Shown here: piece after piece, positions 21,177 to 33,198 of the stretch | Numbering within the stretch: position 1 is the first letter of the stretch | How the letters are laid out: the number at the start of each line of letters is the position of its first letter | DNA from: Megalobrama amblycephala | Taxonomy: Eukaryota; Chordata; Actinopteri; Cypriniformes; Xenocyprididae | Length of the DNA: 64,000 bases | Assembly: GCF_018812025.1 (NCBI RefSeq) | Contig: NC_063050.1 | Span: 5,464,547-5,528,546 of the forward strand | Direction of reading: 5' to 3' | Program-made: the position numbers and the translations under genes | Notes under the pieces: model-generated | Told to the model about the DNA's origin: nothing | The model's input: only the letters and a program-made list of their open reading frames with translations | The model's database searches: none

Positions 21177-22873
21177 CAGGGATGGACAACTCCGGTCCTG
21201 GAGGGCCGGTGTCCAGCAGAGTTTAGCTCCAACCCTAATCAAACACACCTGAACCAGCTAATCAAGGTCTTTAGGATTAATACACAGCAAAAACTGCAGT
21301 GTTAAATTAACTCTCCTGGGAGTACATGTGAGACCATACTCAAGAGTGTTAAAGTGTTAAAATAAGAGTGTTAAAAGAACACTGAAAAGTGTTAAAGTTA
21401 ATAAGATAATTAAGTGATTAATTGAGTAATGATTGACCATTATTGAAGACATCTGATGATAACAAGAAGAATCACCAAAGGAGAAAATCACAATTTTTAA
21501 GCCACCATCGTGGAGATGAGGGTTTGCTTTAGTTGGGCTCTTGTCCCTTGACTTTTTAAAATAATATTTAGTTTGGGCTGTTTTAACTGAGTTATGACAT
21601 CCAGACAAACAAATGGAAAAAATGATCCGGTGGTGTTGGTTATGTTTTCACATAATCATTATTTGGTCTGAATATCTGAACTCATTTAGAGCCCAATCTC
21701 TGAGTTAGATTGACATTATTGATTACAGCAGAACTGTGATTCTACAGCAGATCAGCTTTATCAATATAATCTGAAGGATTTCACAAACAGTTCTGAGCAA
21801 AAAAAAAAAGAATCTTTCTTTTAGGCACACACAGACATCAAGAATCAGCCTGTGAATCTCAATGACGGTGACAAGCAACATATTCTGATCAACAGATCAA
21901 CTCTGAACATTAGAAAAAAAGCTACTAAAAAGTCGCATAAACGGAACAAAATAAAATATGAGAATAAAGGAAATTACTAAGACAATTCAGCTCATAATTT
22001 ATTCAGCTCATAATTTATTCATTCAGCAATGCATGATGGGAGCCATGGATGAATTTTGATTGGTGGCACCCAGAATACACTGCAACATGCTTTATTATTC
22101 TCACCATTGTTGAGATTCACAGTAGCTTTTTTTCTAATGTTCAGAGTTGATCTGTTGATCAGAATATGTTGCTTGTCACCGTCATTGAGATTCACAGGCT
22201 GATTCTTGATGTCTGTGTGTGCCTAAGAGAAAGATTCTTTTTTTTTTTGCTCAGAACTGTTTGTGAAATCCTTCAGATTATATTGATAAAGCTGATCTGC
22301 TGTAGAATCACAGTGCTGCTGTAATCAATAATGTCAATCTAACTCAGAGATTGGGCTCTAAATGAGTTCAGTGATTTAGGTCAAATAATGATTATGTGAA
22401 AACATAACCAACACCACCTGATCATTTTTGCCATTTGTTTGTCTGGATGTCATAACTCAGTTAAAACAGCCCAAACTAAATATTATTTTAAAAAGTCAAG
22501 GGACAAGAGCCCAACTAAAGCAAACCCTCATCTCCACGATGGTGGCTTAAAAATTGTGATTTTCTCCTTTGGTGATTCTGCTTGTTATCATCAGGTGTCT
22601 TCAATAATGGTCAATCATTACTCAATTAATCACTTAATTATCTTATTAACTTTAACACTTTTCAGTGTTCTTTTAACACTCTTATTTTAACACTTTAACA
22701 CTCTTGAGTATGGTCTCACATGTACTCCCAGGAGAGTTAATTTAACACTGCAGTTTTTGCTGTGTACTAATCCTAAAGACCTTGATTAGCTGGTTCAGGT
22801 GTGTTTGATTAGGGTTGGAGCTAAACTCTGCTGGACACCGGCCCTCCAGGACCGGAGTTGTCCATCCCTGCCT
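21177..22873. repeat. 1.7-kb near-perfect palindrome (foldback element)
   Basis: The left end 'gcagggatggacaactccgg' is matched by its exact complement at 22,854-22,873. The arms run to about 21,925 and from about 22,125, roughly 750 bases each, around a loop of about 200 bases. Identity is very high: the frame at 21,357-21,608 (minus) and its mirror at 22,439-22,690 (plus) differ at only two of 83 codons at the protein level. The outer 110 bases resemble a widespread cyprinid hAT-like element; the inner ends ('acacagcaaaaactgcagtg') match the MITE at 10,583-10,918. No real coding sequence. Confidence 0.9.
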
Positions 22874-22994
22874 TAGAAGAACTCCACATCGTGACCATTT
22901 CTGAATGTTCTGGGAATGTTACTAGACAACATCCTTAACACCAGTGAGGATGTTCTGGGAACATTTGTAGCGGGGCAGGGTGTTTTGAACGTTC
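22874..22994. mobile_element. 'Acgttc'-rich repeat fragment
   Basis: Repeats the 'agaactccacatcgtgacca' block of the family seen at 19,140, then runs into the minisatellite. Confidence 0.5.
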
Positions 22995-25620
22995 AGAAAA
23001 TATTCAAAAATAACGTTTTCATAACATTTCCAAAATGATAGAATAGAATGTTTCTCTAACGTTCACATAGAAAAAAAAAACGTTCTTAATACATAAAAAA
23101 ACGGATAATTTGAACGTTCAGAAAATATTCAAAAATAACGTTTTCATAACATTTCCAAAATTATAGAATGGAATGTTCCTCTAAAGTTCACATAAACCAA
23201 GAAAAAACGTTCTTAATACATAAAAAACGGATCATTTGAATGTTCCGAAAATATTCAAAAGTAACGTTTTCATGACATTTTCAAAATTATAGAATGGAAT
23301 GTTCCTCTAACGTTCACATAGAAAAAAAAAACGTTCTTAATACATAAAAAAAACGGATAATTTGAAAATATTCAAAAATAACGTTTTCATAACATTTCCA
23401 AAATGATAAAATGGAATGTTCCTCTAACGTTCACATAAACCAAGAAAAAACGTTCTTAATACATAAAAAAACGGATCATTTGAATGTTCCGAAAATATTC
23501 AAAAGTAACGTTTTCATAACATTTTCAAAATTATAGAATGGAATGTTCCTCTAACGTTCACATAGAAAAAAAAAACGTTCTTAATACATAAAAAAAAACG
23601 GATAATTTGAAAATATTCAAAAATAACGTTTTCATAACATTTCCAAAATGATAAAATGGAATGTCCCTCTAACGTTCACATAAACCAAGAAAAAACGTAC
23701 ATAAAAAAACGGATAATTTGAACGTTAAGAAAATATTCAAAAATAACGTTTTCATAACATTTCCAAAATGATAAAATGGAATGTACCTCTAACGTTCACA
23801 TAAACCAAGAAAAAACGTTCTTAATACATAAAAAAACCGGATAATTTGAAAATATTCAAAAATAACGTTTTCATAACATTTCCAAAATGATAAAATGGAA
23901 TGTCCCTCTAACATTCACATAAACCAAGAAAAAACGTTCTTAATACATAAAAAAACGGATCATTTGAATGTTCCGAAAATATTACAAAATAACGTTTTCA
24001 TAACATTTTCAAAATTATAGAATGGAATGTTCCTCTAACATTCACATAAACCAAGAAAAAACGTTCTTAATACATAAAAAAACCGGATAATTTGAAAATA
24101 TTCAAAAATAACGTTTTCATAACATTTCCAAAATGATAAAATGGAATGTCCCTCTAACATTCACATAAACCAAGAAAAAACGTTCTTAATACATAAAAAA
24201 ACGGATCATTTGAATGTTCCGAAAATATTACAAAATAACGTTTTCATAACATTTTCAAAATTATAGAATGGAATGTTCCTCTAACTTTCACATAAACCAA
24301 GAAAAAACGTACATAAAAAACGGATAATTTGAACGTTCTGAAAATATTCAAAAATAACGTTTTCATAACATTTTCAAAATTATAGAATGGAATGTTCCTC
24401 TAACGTTCACATAAACCAAGAAAAAACGTTCTTAATACATAAAAAAACTGATAATTTGAACGTTCAGAAAATATTCAAAAATAACGTTTTCATAACATTT
24501 TTAAAATTATAGAATGGAATGTTCCTCTAACGTTCACATAGAAAAAAAAAACGTTCTTAATACATAAAAAAAACGGATAATTTTAAAATATTCAAAAATA
24601 ACGTTTTCATAACATTTCCAAAATTATAGAATGGAATGTTCCTCTAACGTTCACATAAACCAAGAAAAAACGTTCTTAATACATAAAAAAACGGATAATT
24701 TGAACGTTCAGAAAATATTCAAAAATAACGTTTTCATAACATTTCCAAAATGATAAAATGGAATGTTCCTCTAACATTCACATAAACCAAGAAAAAACGT
24801 TCTTAATACATAAAAAAAACGGATAATTTTAAAATATTCAAAAATAACGTTTTCATAACATTTCCAAAATTATAGAATGGAATGTTCCTCTAACGTTCAC
24901 ATAAACCAAGAAAAAACGTTCTTAATACATAAAAAAACGGATAATTTGAACGTTCAGAAAATATTCAAAAATAACGTTTTCATAACATTTCCAAAATGAT
25001 AAAATGGAATGTTCCTCTAACATTCACATAAACCAAGAAAAAACGTTCTTAATACATAAAAAAAACGGATAATTTTAAAATATTCAAAAATAACGTTTTC
25101 ATAACATTTCCAAAATTATAGAATGGAATGTTCCTCTAACGTTCACATAAACCAAGAAAAAACGTTCTTAATACATAAAAAAACGGATAATTTGAACGTT
25201 CAGAAAATATTCAAAAATAACGTTTTCATAACATTTCCAAAATGATAAAATGGAATGTTCCTCTAACGTTCACATAAACCAAGAAAAAACTTTCTTAATA
25301 CATAAAAAAACGGATCATTTGAATGTTCCGAAAATATTACAAAATAACGTTTTCATAACATTTCCAAAATGATAAAATGGAATGTCCCTCTAACGTTCAC
25401 ATAAACCAAGAAAAAACGTTCTTAATACATAAAAAACGGATCATTTGAACGTTCAGAAAATATTCAAAAATAACGTTTTCATAACATTTCCAAACATATA
25501 GAATGGAATGTTCCTCTAACGTTCACATAAACCAAGAAAAAAACGTTCTTAATACATAAAAAAACTGAACGTTTTGAATGTTTAAAAAACATTCCAAAAT
25601 AACGTTTTCATAACTTAAAG
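22995..25620. repeat. Minisatellite of about 122-bp units with dimeric higher-order repeat
   Basis: About 21 units of 115-128 bases, each with 'aataacgttttcataacatt', 'ggaatgttcctctaacgttc' and 'acgttcttaatacat'. Two unit types alternate, one with 'gaacgttcagaaaatattc' and one lacking the 'cgttcag' part. They form a dimer repeated at an exact 246-base spacing (block starts 24,575, 24,821 and 25,067); a related dimer recurs at 23,229 and 23,473. AT-rich, no ORF. Confidence 0.93.
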
Positions 25621-26300
25621 AGAATGTTAACATAATGTTCTGATAACTTCTTTTTGATAGCTGGGATGAACTCTAGAGAGAGCTTAAGTCAGACGGGCTT
25701 CAGATGAAAGGATCAGAGCGCTGCGTCTCCAGACGGCTCTTTTAAAATCAATATTTTACACTGACAGCACATTCAGACACACTGAGAGCTCGAGACCGTC
25801 ACAGTGAAAATAGTGTGTGTGCTTATTTTGATCATTACACTGATCTGAAGACAGAGCAAAAAGACTTTATGCATGTAAATAAATGCAGTGATCTTGTTCA
25901 TTTGTGTAACTATGGCGAATGACAATATCATTTATATAATTACTGCACACTGCGAAGAGCTCTTATTATAGGAATGATATTTTACATTCGTTTTTATTTT
26001 TATATTATTTTCAACTGAATTTCAGTTTTAGTATTCTTACATTTTTCTACTAATTATTAGATATTTTATATATATATATAAAAAAAAACAATATTATTGA
26101 GAGAAAAAAAAAACATTTCACTTGTGTAAACTTCCTGGTTCCTGATTCTTTTCAGACTGAACCCTATCAGAAAGAGAGCGATAGGCGGGGTTTGTTTGTT
26201 GTTGATGCCTCTGCGCATGCGCATACTGAGAATACGTCTTTCTATCAAAACCGAAAGTAAAGATTCGCGGGGAGAAACGGGATCGCGGGGGCACCGCAAT
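25621..26300. other. Upstream flank of FBA gene 1, shared with unit B
   Basis: From about 25,667 ('tgaactctagagagagc') to 26,253 the sequence matches 44,554-45,677 in unit B, apart from small indels and extra sequence in B. The transposon stack therefore ends near 25,665. No gene seen. Confidence 0.6.
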
Positions 26301-26380
26301 GCGACCTCAAAGGGCACTTTCACTTTCGCGATCAAAGGGGCAGGCCCCTTTTTTCTGTTAATTTTGTGGGGTTTTATATA
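26248..26380 (+). promoter_or_regulatory. Interferon-type promoter of FBA gene 1 (ISRE-like site and TATA box)
   Basis: On the minus strand 26,314-26,328 reads 'gcgaaagtgaaagtg', matching the GAAANNGAAA core of interferon-stimulated response elements. A weaker 'ccgaaagtaaag' lies at 26,251-26,262. A TATA box, 'tttatataac', is at 26,373-26,382, about 45 bases downstream of the ISRE-like site. A leader exon ends at 26,464 with donor GTAAGT. The spacing is that of many fish interferon-inducible genes; inducibility is inference. Confidence 0.55.
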
Positions 26381-26574
26381 ACAGGTGCTTGCTATAGACC
26401 TTTGTCTGGATAGACACCATATTGTATTGTATGTGGAGGGACAGACAGAGGTCATAGATCGCAGGTAAGTTTCAAAACTGTTTTATGGAGTTTTTGTCTA
26501 CTGAAAGTTTTTTGGTTTTATGTATGATTTGTTTTGTCTGTTTCTGTATGCAGGCTTAAAGTCAGTTTCTCATT

Positions 26575-29500
26575 ATGGAGAATGAAGGGAGCAATGAGGG
26601 ATCTTCATCTGCAGAACCCGATCGTGTGTCTCTGAAGAGTGATCAATCCATAACTCCTCCTAATGTCAATAATGAACCAGTGACCTTTGACCCCAGGTGA
26701 GGATAAACATGTGTGATTTAACAATGGGAGTCAAAAACACATTGAGTGCGCACACAGAGATGAGCTAGAGTTTTTTTATTATTTATTTATTTATTTATTT
26801 TCCATATCTGCGAACAAAAGAAAATTAACATTGACTTTTTTTACTTTTTGAGGCGGGAATCAAGATGGCGGTGTCATTGTCCAGCTTAAGTAAATTCAGT
26901 ACTGATAGTTATTAATTTATCTATATATCAGCACTGGAGTAAACAGTGATGTCATCATCCAGCTCAGTTCAGTTCTCATTCAATAGTGTCAATGCAGACA
27001 GATCAAAACACTGAATATCAAGTGTCCCCGACTAAGCAAGCCAGAGGCGACAGCAGCAAGAAGCCAAACTCCATCAGGTGACAGAATGGAGCTCAGTCAG
27101 GGGCCAGTTCTCCTCTGGCCAACAACGAACAGTGCATGATTATGATTCAGGTCATTACCCATGTAGAAGGTGACGTTCTCGTGACCCTGCGCAATGTTCC
27201 CTAAAAGTCCTCTAAAGGTGACGAACATTCTGAACCTTTACAGAACATTAGGGACGTTCTAAAACATCTTTTGGTACTGAAAGTGCTGCAGTTCAAGGTT
27301 CCTTGTATGATTTTAGGGGGACGTTCCATTTTGGTTATTTTATGGTCACATAAGAACGTTACAAAGAGGACATTTGGGACGTTAACAGAACGTCCTATAG
27401 TAATAGTGCTCTAAACATTCCCAGAACATCCTTGAATGTTTCCTGAAGGTCCACCAAATAACATCCCGCAACCCTTAAAAGAACTCCACATCGTGACCGT
27501 CTCTGATGTCAGGTGACATCCTTGACACCATGCCCTTGTCAAACAATCCTAAACGATTCCAGAAAGAAAGTTTCTAATTAGAATTTCTATAATATTTTGG
27601 AAGCATTCCTATATTATTCCTACTCAGGATTTGTCTTTACTGAGACAATGTACACTGTAAAAAATAAACTTTAAAAGAAAGTGTGAAATGCATGACATTA
27701 AAGAATAAAAAGTTAACGTCAGCCTGTAGTGAGATTATTTGTGTTTCAGTTGGTTTATCATCAGAATATGTAATGTAACTTCTCTGTTTCCACCTGTAGG
27801 ACCAACTTGATAAAAAATCCCAGAGCCGAAGGTGATTCACATAATTAAGTTTGTACATTAAGTGTCACTATTTAATGAATGAATTTTTGCTTCAGCTAAT
27901 GTCTCTTTTCTGATGTTCTTATTAGATGGACTCCAAGGATGGGGGATTGTAGAGAATGGAGGTGACGGCTGGGTGACAGGAACCAACAATAAACCACATC
28001 CAGACGACACGGTCACCAACTGTTTTATAACATCTTACGGGTATGTTTGATATTTTAGATCCTTCAAGAAAATTTTGAGCCTGTTTCTTTTCAGTCCATG
28101 TTAAAATATGAAACTGAATCGGTCATCAAGCCAATCCACACATGATAACTTTGTCCTCAGTTTATCTTTGAAGCGACAGCTGATTGATTTGAAGAAAGAA
28201 GGCTACAGTGATGCTTTCATGGATCTGCAACCTCATATCAGAATATCAGACTGGTGAGTGTTCGCTGAAACTCCATTTAATTCTACAGTATCTTAGCTGG
28301 TGAACTTTTAAAGTGCTGCACGATATTGGAAAATAAAACGTAATGTGATATTTAGTTTTTCTGTGAAGAATATTGCAATTATTAAAAACACAGGAAAGTT
28401 CACCAGGTGACTTGAATATCATAGAATGATTGGGTGTTACGAACTCCCCTGTCTAGAGTAGAGGAGAAAGAACAGATACAATGAACTAAATAAAGAGTTT
28501 AAATAAACTGCACAAACTGAACATCTTCAGAGCTCCTGTTTCTCGTCCCAGAACTGATTCAACACCCGAACCATAAATCAAGCAGAAAGATTTATTTAGA
28601 GAACATAGGAAAAACAGTGACAAAGAAAATGAAAGATTTGTTTTTATTCTCAAGTTGGGCTAAACGATTTGGGGGAAAAAAATCTAACTGGATAATGAAT
28701 AACTCATTCTATGGAGCCCCTAAAGGGACATGATTAGGCTTGTGTATTGAAAAATTGTATTAGTCGGTTAGTCGCAGAATAAAAATAGCTCCACAGGAAG
28801 TGGCGAAGTCGGAAACACGTGTCTGTGTAGATGCGTTCCCTCAAACATCATTTATCCTTATTTTCATAATTTTTTGTCAAATATTTTTTTCTTTATTACA
28901 CATCTTTATTTGATGTTTTCATTCCTAAGTTAACATTGCTATTCATTTTTTTGTGCGTGTGCAAATTATTCTGTTCTGCAGACGAAAAATTATTTATTAA
29001 TTATTTAAAAATTAAATATTATCAGGTAGGCCTTTTTTTATTGTGGTCTGCAGTTTAATAAAGGTTAATGAGAAACAAAATGCTAGCAGTAACTGCACTT
29101 GTTCCTCAATATTAATTTAAATAATGTACATAATTAACAAACAAAAATCACAAACATGACCATTGTAATTCACTCTATTTTATAAATACAATTTAGTTAT
29201 ATTGCAAATGGATGAACAATTGCGGTGCTTTGAATATCTCATGCACATGCTCATAGTTTCCAATTTTGGCAGCATAATGGGAGCATTGCTGTAGATGAAA
29301 AAAATTACAAAACATAAAATACTCCACTATAATTTTTAATTCCTTATGTTTCTAAATAAATAATTTTTATTTCGTTATAAGCAGCCTAAGGAGGCCATGA
29401 AACTCTAACCAGAAAGAAAGAAAAAACCTTACTGTTTTTGCTCATGCAGAACAAACCAATTAGTTTTTAATCCGTGGCAAAGCTAATGTGTGTTTACGGT

Positions 29501-30336
29501 GTATGTCTCCGTTGGGGCTCGGGCGGATGATATAATCCAATTATGCAATATTTTGAAGGCGATTATCGATTAAAATATTTGTAACATATAGCCCAGCCCT
29601 AAAGAGAGCATACGTAAATGATCACAGTGCCACGCTTCACTCTGAAACACACAGCACATAAAATTAAAAATATTATTATATAATTATTTAAATTATAAAA
29701 TATCATAAATTAGATTTTATTTTGATTAATTGTTCAGCCCTATTTTATGTGATTAATTTTAGTGAATGGCATATATCTGGTTTAAATGTGCCTTATGTGC
29801 AGTATGAGAACCCAAAGTGATATGACATTCATATGTGAATTTAGTTTTTTTTATTGGTAGATTGTTATATTTTTATTGTAAGAATAAACATAAATTGTAA
29901 TCTTATGTAAAAAGAAAAAACTTATGTAATATGAAAGCACACTGATCTGAAGTCTTATCTGCAGGTATGCCCCACGAGCTGACAGTGGGAGTGAGTATCA
30001 GATCTGTGTAGAGCTGCTTGATCAAATGAGGAACCCCATCAGATCCTTTAAGCCTGAGAAGGTTGTGTTTAAGAAGGGGAATGATGAGCCGTGGCGTCAA
30101 GTGAGTCGAATAATACAGTCAAATTCTTCTTCAATAATCAAACTTAGTCAAAGCGCTGTTGTCCCTGTGTTTGTTCTGCTTTATTTCAGGTGACCCACGT
30201 CTTCGAGGATTATGGACCTGGTGTCCGGTTCATCCGTTTCACTCACGGTGGGAGGGATATAAAGTTCTGGAAAGGCTGGTTTGGAATACAGGTCACTAAC
30301 AGTAGTGTGGAGATCTGTCCACCTGCAGAGAGGTAG
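26575..30336 (+). CDS. FBA-domain (NCCRP1/FBXO2-like) protein, gene 1
   Basis: Six coding exons: 26,575-26,696, 27,800-27,831, 27,926-28,040, 28,161-28,253, 29,965-30,100 and 30,190-30,336, all GT-AG with matching phases; 645 nt, 214 aa. Residues 1-41 are a Ser/Glu-rich tail. An FBA domain follows: 'NLIKNP' (43-48), 'DTVTNCFITSYG' (79-90), a 'DWYA' turn (120-123), 'DYGPGVRFIRFTHGG' (173-187), 'FWKGWFG' (192-198) and 'TNSSV' (202-206). In FBXO2 the equivalent Tyr-Trp-Lys contacts the chitobiose core of N-glycans; Phe-Trp-Lys here should preserve much of that site. There is no F-box: the N-terminus is too short, as in NCCRP1, so the protein probably binds glycoproteins without recruiting SCF ubiquitin ligase. 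The intron before exon 5 is expanded by about 1.45 kb relative to gene 2. Splicing is inferred by eye. Confidence 0.85.
26867..26877 (+). promoter_or_regulatory. YY1-like motif in the first coding intron
   Basis: 'caagatggcgg' matches the YY1 consensus core (AAGATGGCGG). The equivalent site in gene 2 (57,125-57,133) reads 'caagatggtgg', a changed core. Function is speculative. Confidence 0.3.
26990..27530. mobile_element. LINE 3' fragment and 'acgttc'-rich element in intron 1
   Basis: 26,995-27,155 is the inverted 3' UTR block of the LINE at 20,330-20,560. 27,160-27,530 is an uninterrupted copy of the 'acgttc'-rich family. Both are also present in gene 2 (57,290-57,790), so they were in place before the segmental duplication. 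The site near 27,385 shows the empty TTAA target that is occupied at 13,318. Confidence 0.65.
28473..29925. other. 1.45-kb extra intronic DNA, only in FBA gene 1
   Basis: The flanking sequences ('gtgttacgaactcccctgtc' on the left, 'aatatgaaagcacactgatc' on the right) are contiguous in gene 2 near 59,435-59,490. I see no clean terminal repeats or target duplication, so this may be an insertion in gene 1 or a deletion in gene 2. AT-rich, no ORF. Confidence 0.5.
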
Positions 30337-31097
30337 AGTTTCCCAACCATTGAGACAGGTTGATAAGAATATTATCGGAACCTCGTATCTCTATATTTCG
30401 TCATTTATGTTTTATAATATTAATACTATTGGTCATCCTATATGTCTGTATGTGGGTTTTACAAATATTAACCAATAAAAAGCATTTAAAAAGGGAATTC
30501 CATTGGTTCCTTAAAATGTCAGTCAAACCTCATAACTCCGCCCACCTCCATGTAGAATGTAAATGCTGTGACTGGGCTAAGCTGATGCTTCACTATAGAG
30601 ATCAATGCATTAACCAGCGCTGATGCCAGTCACAGCCATTGACCGTCCTCGTCATCCTCAGTAAATAAAGCTCTTACAGTAACGTGAGGGTGTTCTCAGT
30701 GAGTCCTGTGGAGAGAAATCCCCCACAACTGCCTGCAAACGGGCATTCGGATCTGCTTCCATTTTGTTAGCAACGCCCAACTTTCAATTCCCGAAGGACA
30801 AAATCAAGTCCCGCCCTCTCATTTCAGATGCCGTTTCACTCGGATAGACATCATAGTAGAGAAGAAAAGACAATTGCAACTTCCGTTTCATGTCAACTTT
30901 AAGATCATTAAATGTGAGTACTACTTTAAATATAATATGTTTTAATATACGATTTGAAGCAATGCATGCTTGTGCAATTTTGCTATGTTTTTATATAGTG
31001 GTGTGCTGTGGGATTTTTTTATTTATCAAAACTGTGCTGTGGCCAAAAAAAGGTTGTGGAACAGTGCCTTAAGGAGGTAAACCAAGTGTAGCATTAA
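30337..31097. other. Spacer downstream of FBA gene 1; no gene seen
   Basis: It holds short AT-rich frames of no evident character. An 'ctgatgccagtcacagccat' stretch near 30,620 is GC-richer. Unit B lacks almost all of this interval (the SPRY remnant follows within 70 bases of the gene 2 stop). Confidence 0.35.
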
Positions 31098-32055
31098 AGG
31101 TGCCATAGAATTGAAAATTGAATTTACCTCGGCATAGTTGAATAACAAGAGTTCAGTACATGGAAATGACATACAGTGAGTCTCAAACTCCATTGTTTCC
31201 TCCTTCTTATATAAATCTCATTTGTTTAAAAGACCTCCGAAGAACAGGCGAATCTCAACATAACACCAACTGTTACGTAACAGTCGGGATCATTAATATG
31301 TACGCCCCCAATTTTTGCATATGCCAGCTCATGTTCAAGGCATTAGACAAGGGCAGCCAGTATTAACGTCTGGATCTGTGCACAGCTGAATCATCAGACT
31401 AGGTAAGCAAGCAAGAACAATAGTGAAAAATGGCAGATGGAGCAATAATAACTGACATGATCCATGATAACATGATATTTTTAGTGATATTTGTAAATTG
31501 TCTTTCTAAATGTTTTGTTAGCATGTTGCTAATGTACTGTTAAATGTGGTTAAAGTTACCATCATTTCTTACTGTATTCACGGAGACAAGACTGTCGTTA
31601 TTTTCATTTTTAAACACTTGCAGTCTTGTATAATTCATAAACACAACTTCATTCTTTATAAATCTCTCCAACAGTGTGTAATGTTAGCTTTAGCCACGGA
31701 GCACTATCAAACTCGTTCAGAATCAAATGTAAACATCCAAATAAATACTATACTTACATGATCTGACGCATGCATGACGAACACTTTGTAAAGATCCATT
31801 TAAGGGTTATATTAGCTGTGTGAACTTTGTTTATGCAATGTAAAATAGAGTCACGAGCTCGGGGGCCGGGGAGTGCGAGCATTTAAAGGGGCCGCAGCCT
31901 GAATCGGTGCATAGTTAATGATGCCCCTAAATAGGCAGTTAAAAAAATTAATAAAAAAAAATCTATGGGGTATTTTGAGCTGAAACTTCACAAACACATT
32001 CAGGGGACACCTTAGACTTATATTACATCTTTTGAAAAAGCGTTCTAGGGCACCT
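31098..32055 (-). mobile_element. TTAA-flanked transposon, copy 3 (inverted)
   Basis: Begins 'aggtgcc', ends 'ggcacct', with TTAA at 31,094-31,097 and 32,056-32,059. It is the reverse complement of the 1,052-2,181 family. The 68-codon frame is at 31,160-31,366 on the plus strand. The copy is absent from unit B between the FBA and SPRY segments. Confidence 0.8.
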
Positions 32056-32922
32056 TTAAAGCTCTCTTGTATATGTGTTTTGTTACAATAAATGTTGAAT
32101 GTTACTCTTGTTAAAATGAAGGATCTTAGTTGCGACTATAAGTACAGCTATAGACATCTCACGTCCCTGGCAAGAAGCTTTTCCCAGACTAAATTTTCTC
32201 CCCAGGGTTTCAGAATTAATCATTCCAAAATGGCTCGAATTTCAACGAAGCGCCCCTCGTGCTACATATCGCGTACATGTACATAATTTGGTAGATACAT
32301 GTGACATCCTAGTACCTATAAAACAGCCTCTTGCAGCCATTCCCTAAACCCAACGGGAAGTCAGCCATTTTAAATTTCCTCTACAATTTATATGCAGTTT
32401 TTCCATTTCCAGGTGTCTTGCTTTAACAAACTCCTCCTAGAGGTTTAACCTGTTTTTCAATATTTAATGTATGTTTGAATAAATTCGTTCTGTTTTTATG
32501 ACAGACACCATTTAAATGTTTGTTCTAAAAACAAGCAGAAACATAATTATGTCATTATAAAATGTATTATTATAATGTTATTGTTTTAAAAACTTATCAT
32601 GTGTAATTTAAATGTATATAGCCTCTACAAATCAGTTAATTTTAACCTTTAATATTAATGTAATGACAGCATTAGTTGAGAGATTTTCTTCCTTCAGAAA
32701 AATTCTACTGGGGAGAAAATGTGCATCTTTCATTTAACCATTTCACATTAGAATGAATTAATATATAAAAATGATATTAATGAATAAATTGATTTTTTTA
32801 ATAAATACACTGTTAATTGTAATAGCTAGCTTGCTAAACACAGAACTTGACTTGAGATTTGGATCACAGGGACTGAATTCTGACATACTGAACGTGTGTG
32901 TATTCTTGATGTGTGTTTATAG
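32056..32922. other. AT-rich spacer before the SPRY exons; no gene seen
   Basis: A 64-codon frame at 32,092-32,286 has no recognisable motif. The rest is AT-rich and unremarkable. Confidence 0.35.
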
Positions 32923-33125
32923 TGTGGATCATGGAGGAGAGCTTGAGACGACAGCAGAAGTACGTGTGTCTTCAAACACACACACGGAAGAGCCTCAGAT
33001 GCATGAGGTTCCTCAGGTTCTGTGTGGAGAGAGTCTGACTGGACTGGACTGGGAGGCTGAACGGAGCGGAGCTGCTTATGGGGGAGAGTTCAGAAGTACA
33101 GCAGAACTACACAAATGTAGGTCTC
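32923..33125 (+). pseudogene. Partial SPRY exon remnant
   Basis: The frame 'EVPQVLCGESLTG' then 'DWEAERSGAAY' parallels 'EQVLCAESLTGRCYWEAEWS' of the intact exon 280 bases downstream. Only about 45 codons of the SPRY core remain, the Arg-Cys-Tyr before the first Trp is deleted, and the sequence breaks off before the second half. It is most simply a duplicated scrap of the B30.2 exon. It could conceivably be an upstream exon, but its phase does not fit a direct join to the next one. Confidence 0.6.
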
Positions 33126-33198
33126 CACACACAGTCATCTAGTGATTTGATGTTGATTTGTCTCATTTAGTGAAATGTTTCTCTCTTCTCGTGTTCAG

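Noticed and set aside
21357..21608. 83-codon frame and its mirror at 22,439-22,690 as duplicated genes
   Set aside because: They are the two arms of one palindrome; the composition is non-descript and there is no start context or motif.
26066..26455. 129-codon minus-strand frame across the FBA gene 1 promoter
   Set aside because: It overlaps the TATA box and leader exon on the other strand, is not conserved in unit B, and has no recognisable domain.
26575..30336. An F-box in FBA gene 1
   Set aside because: The 41 residues before the FBA domain are too few for an F-box and lack its Leu-Pro motif; no further in-frame coding exon is seen between the leader exon and the ATG.
32771..33142. 123-codon frame as an independent gene
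   Set aside because: Its 5' half is AT-rich non-coding sequence and its 3' half is a scrap of a SPRY exon.
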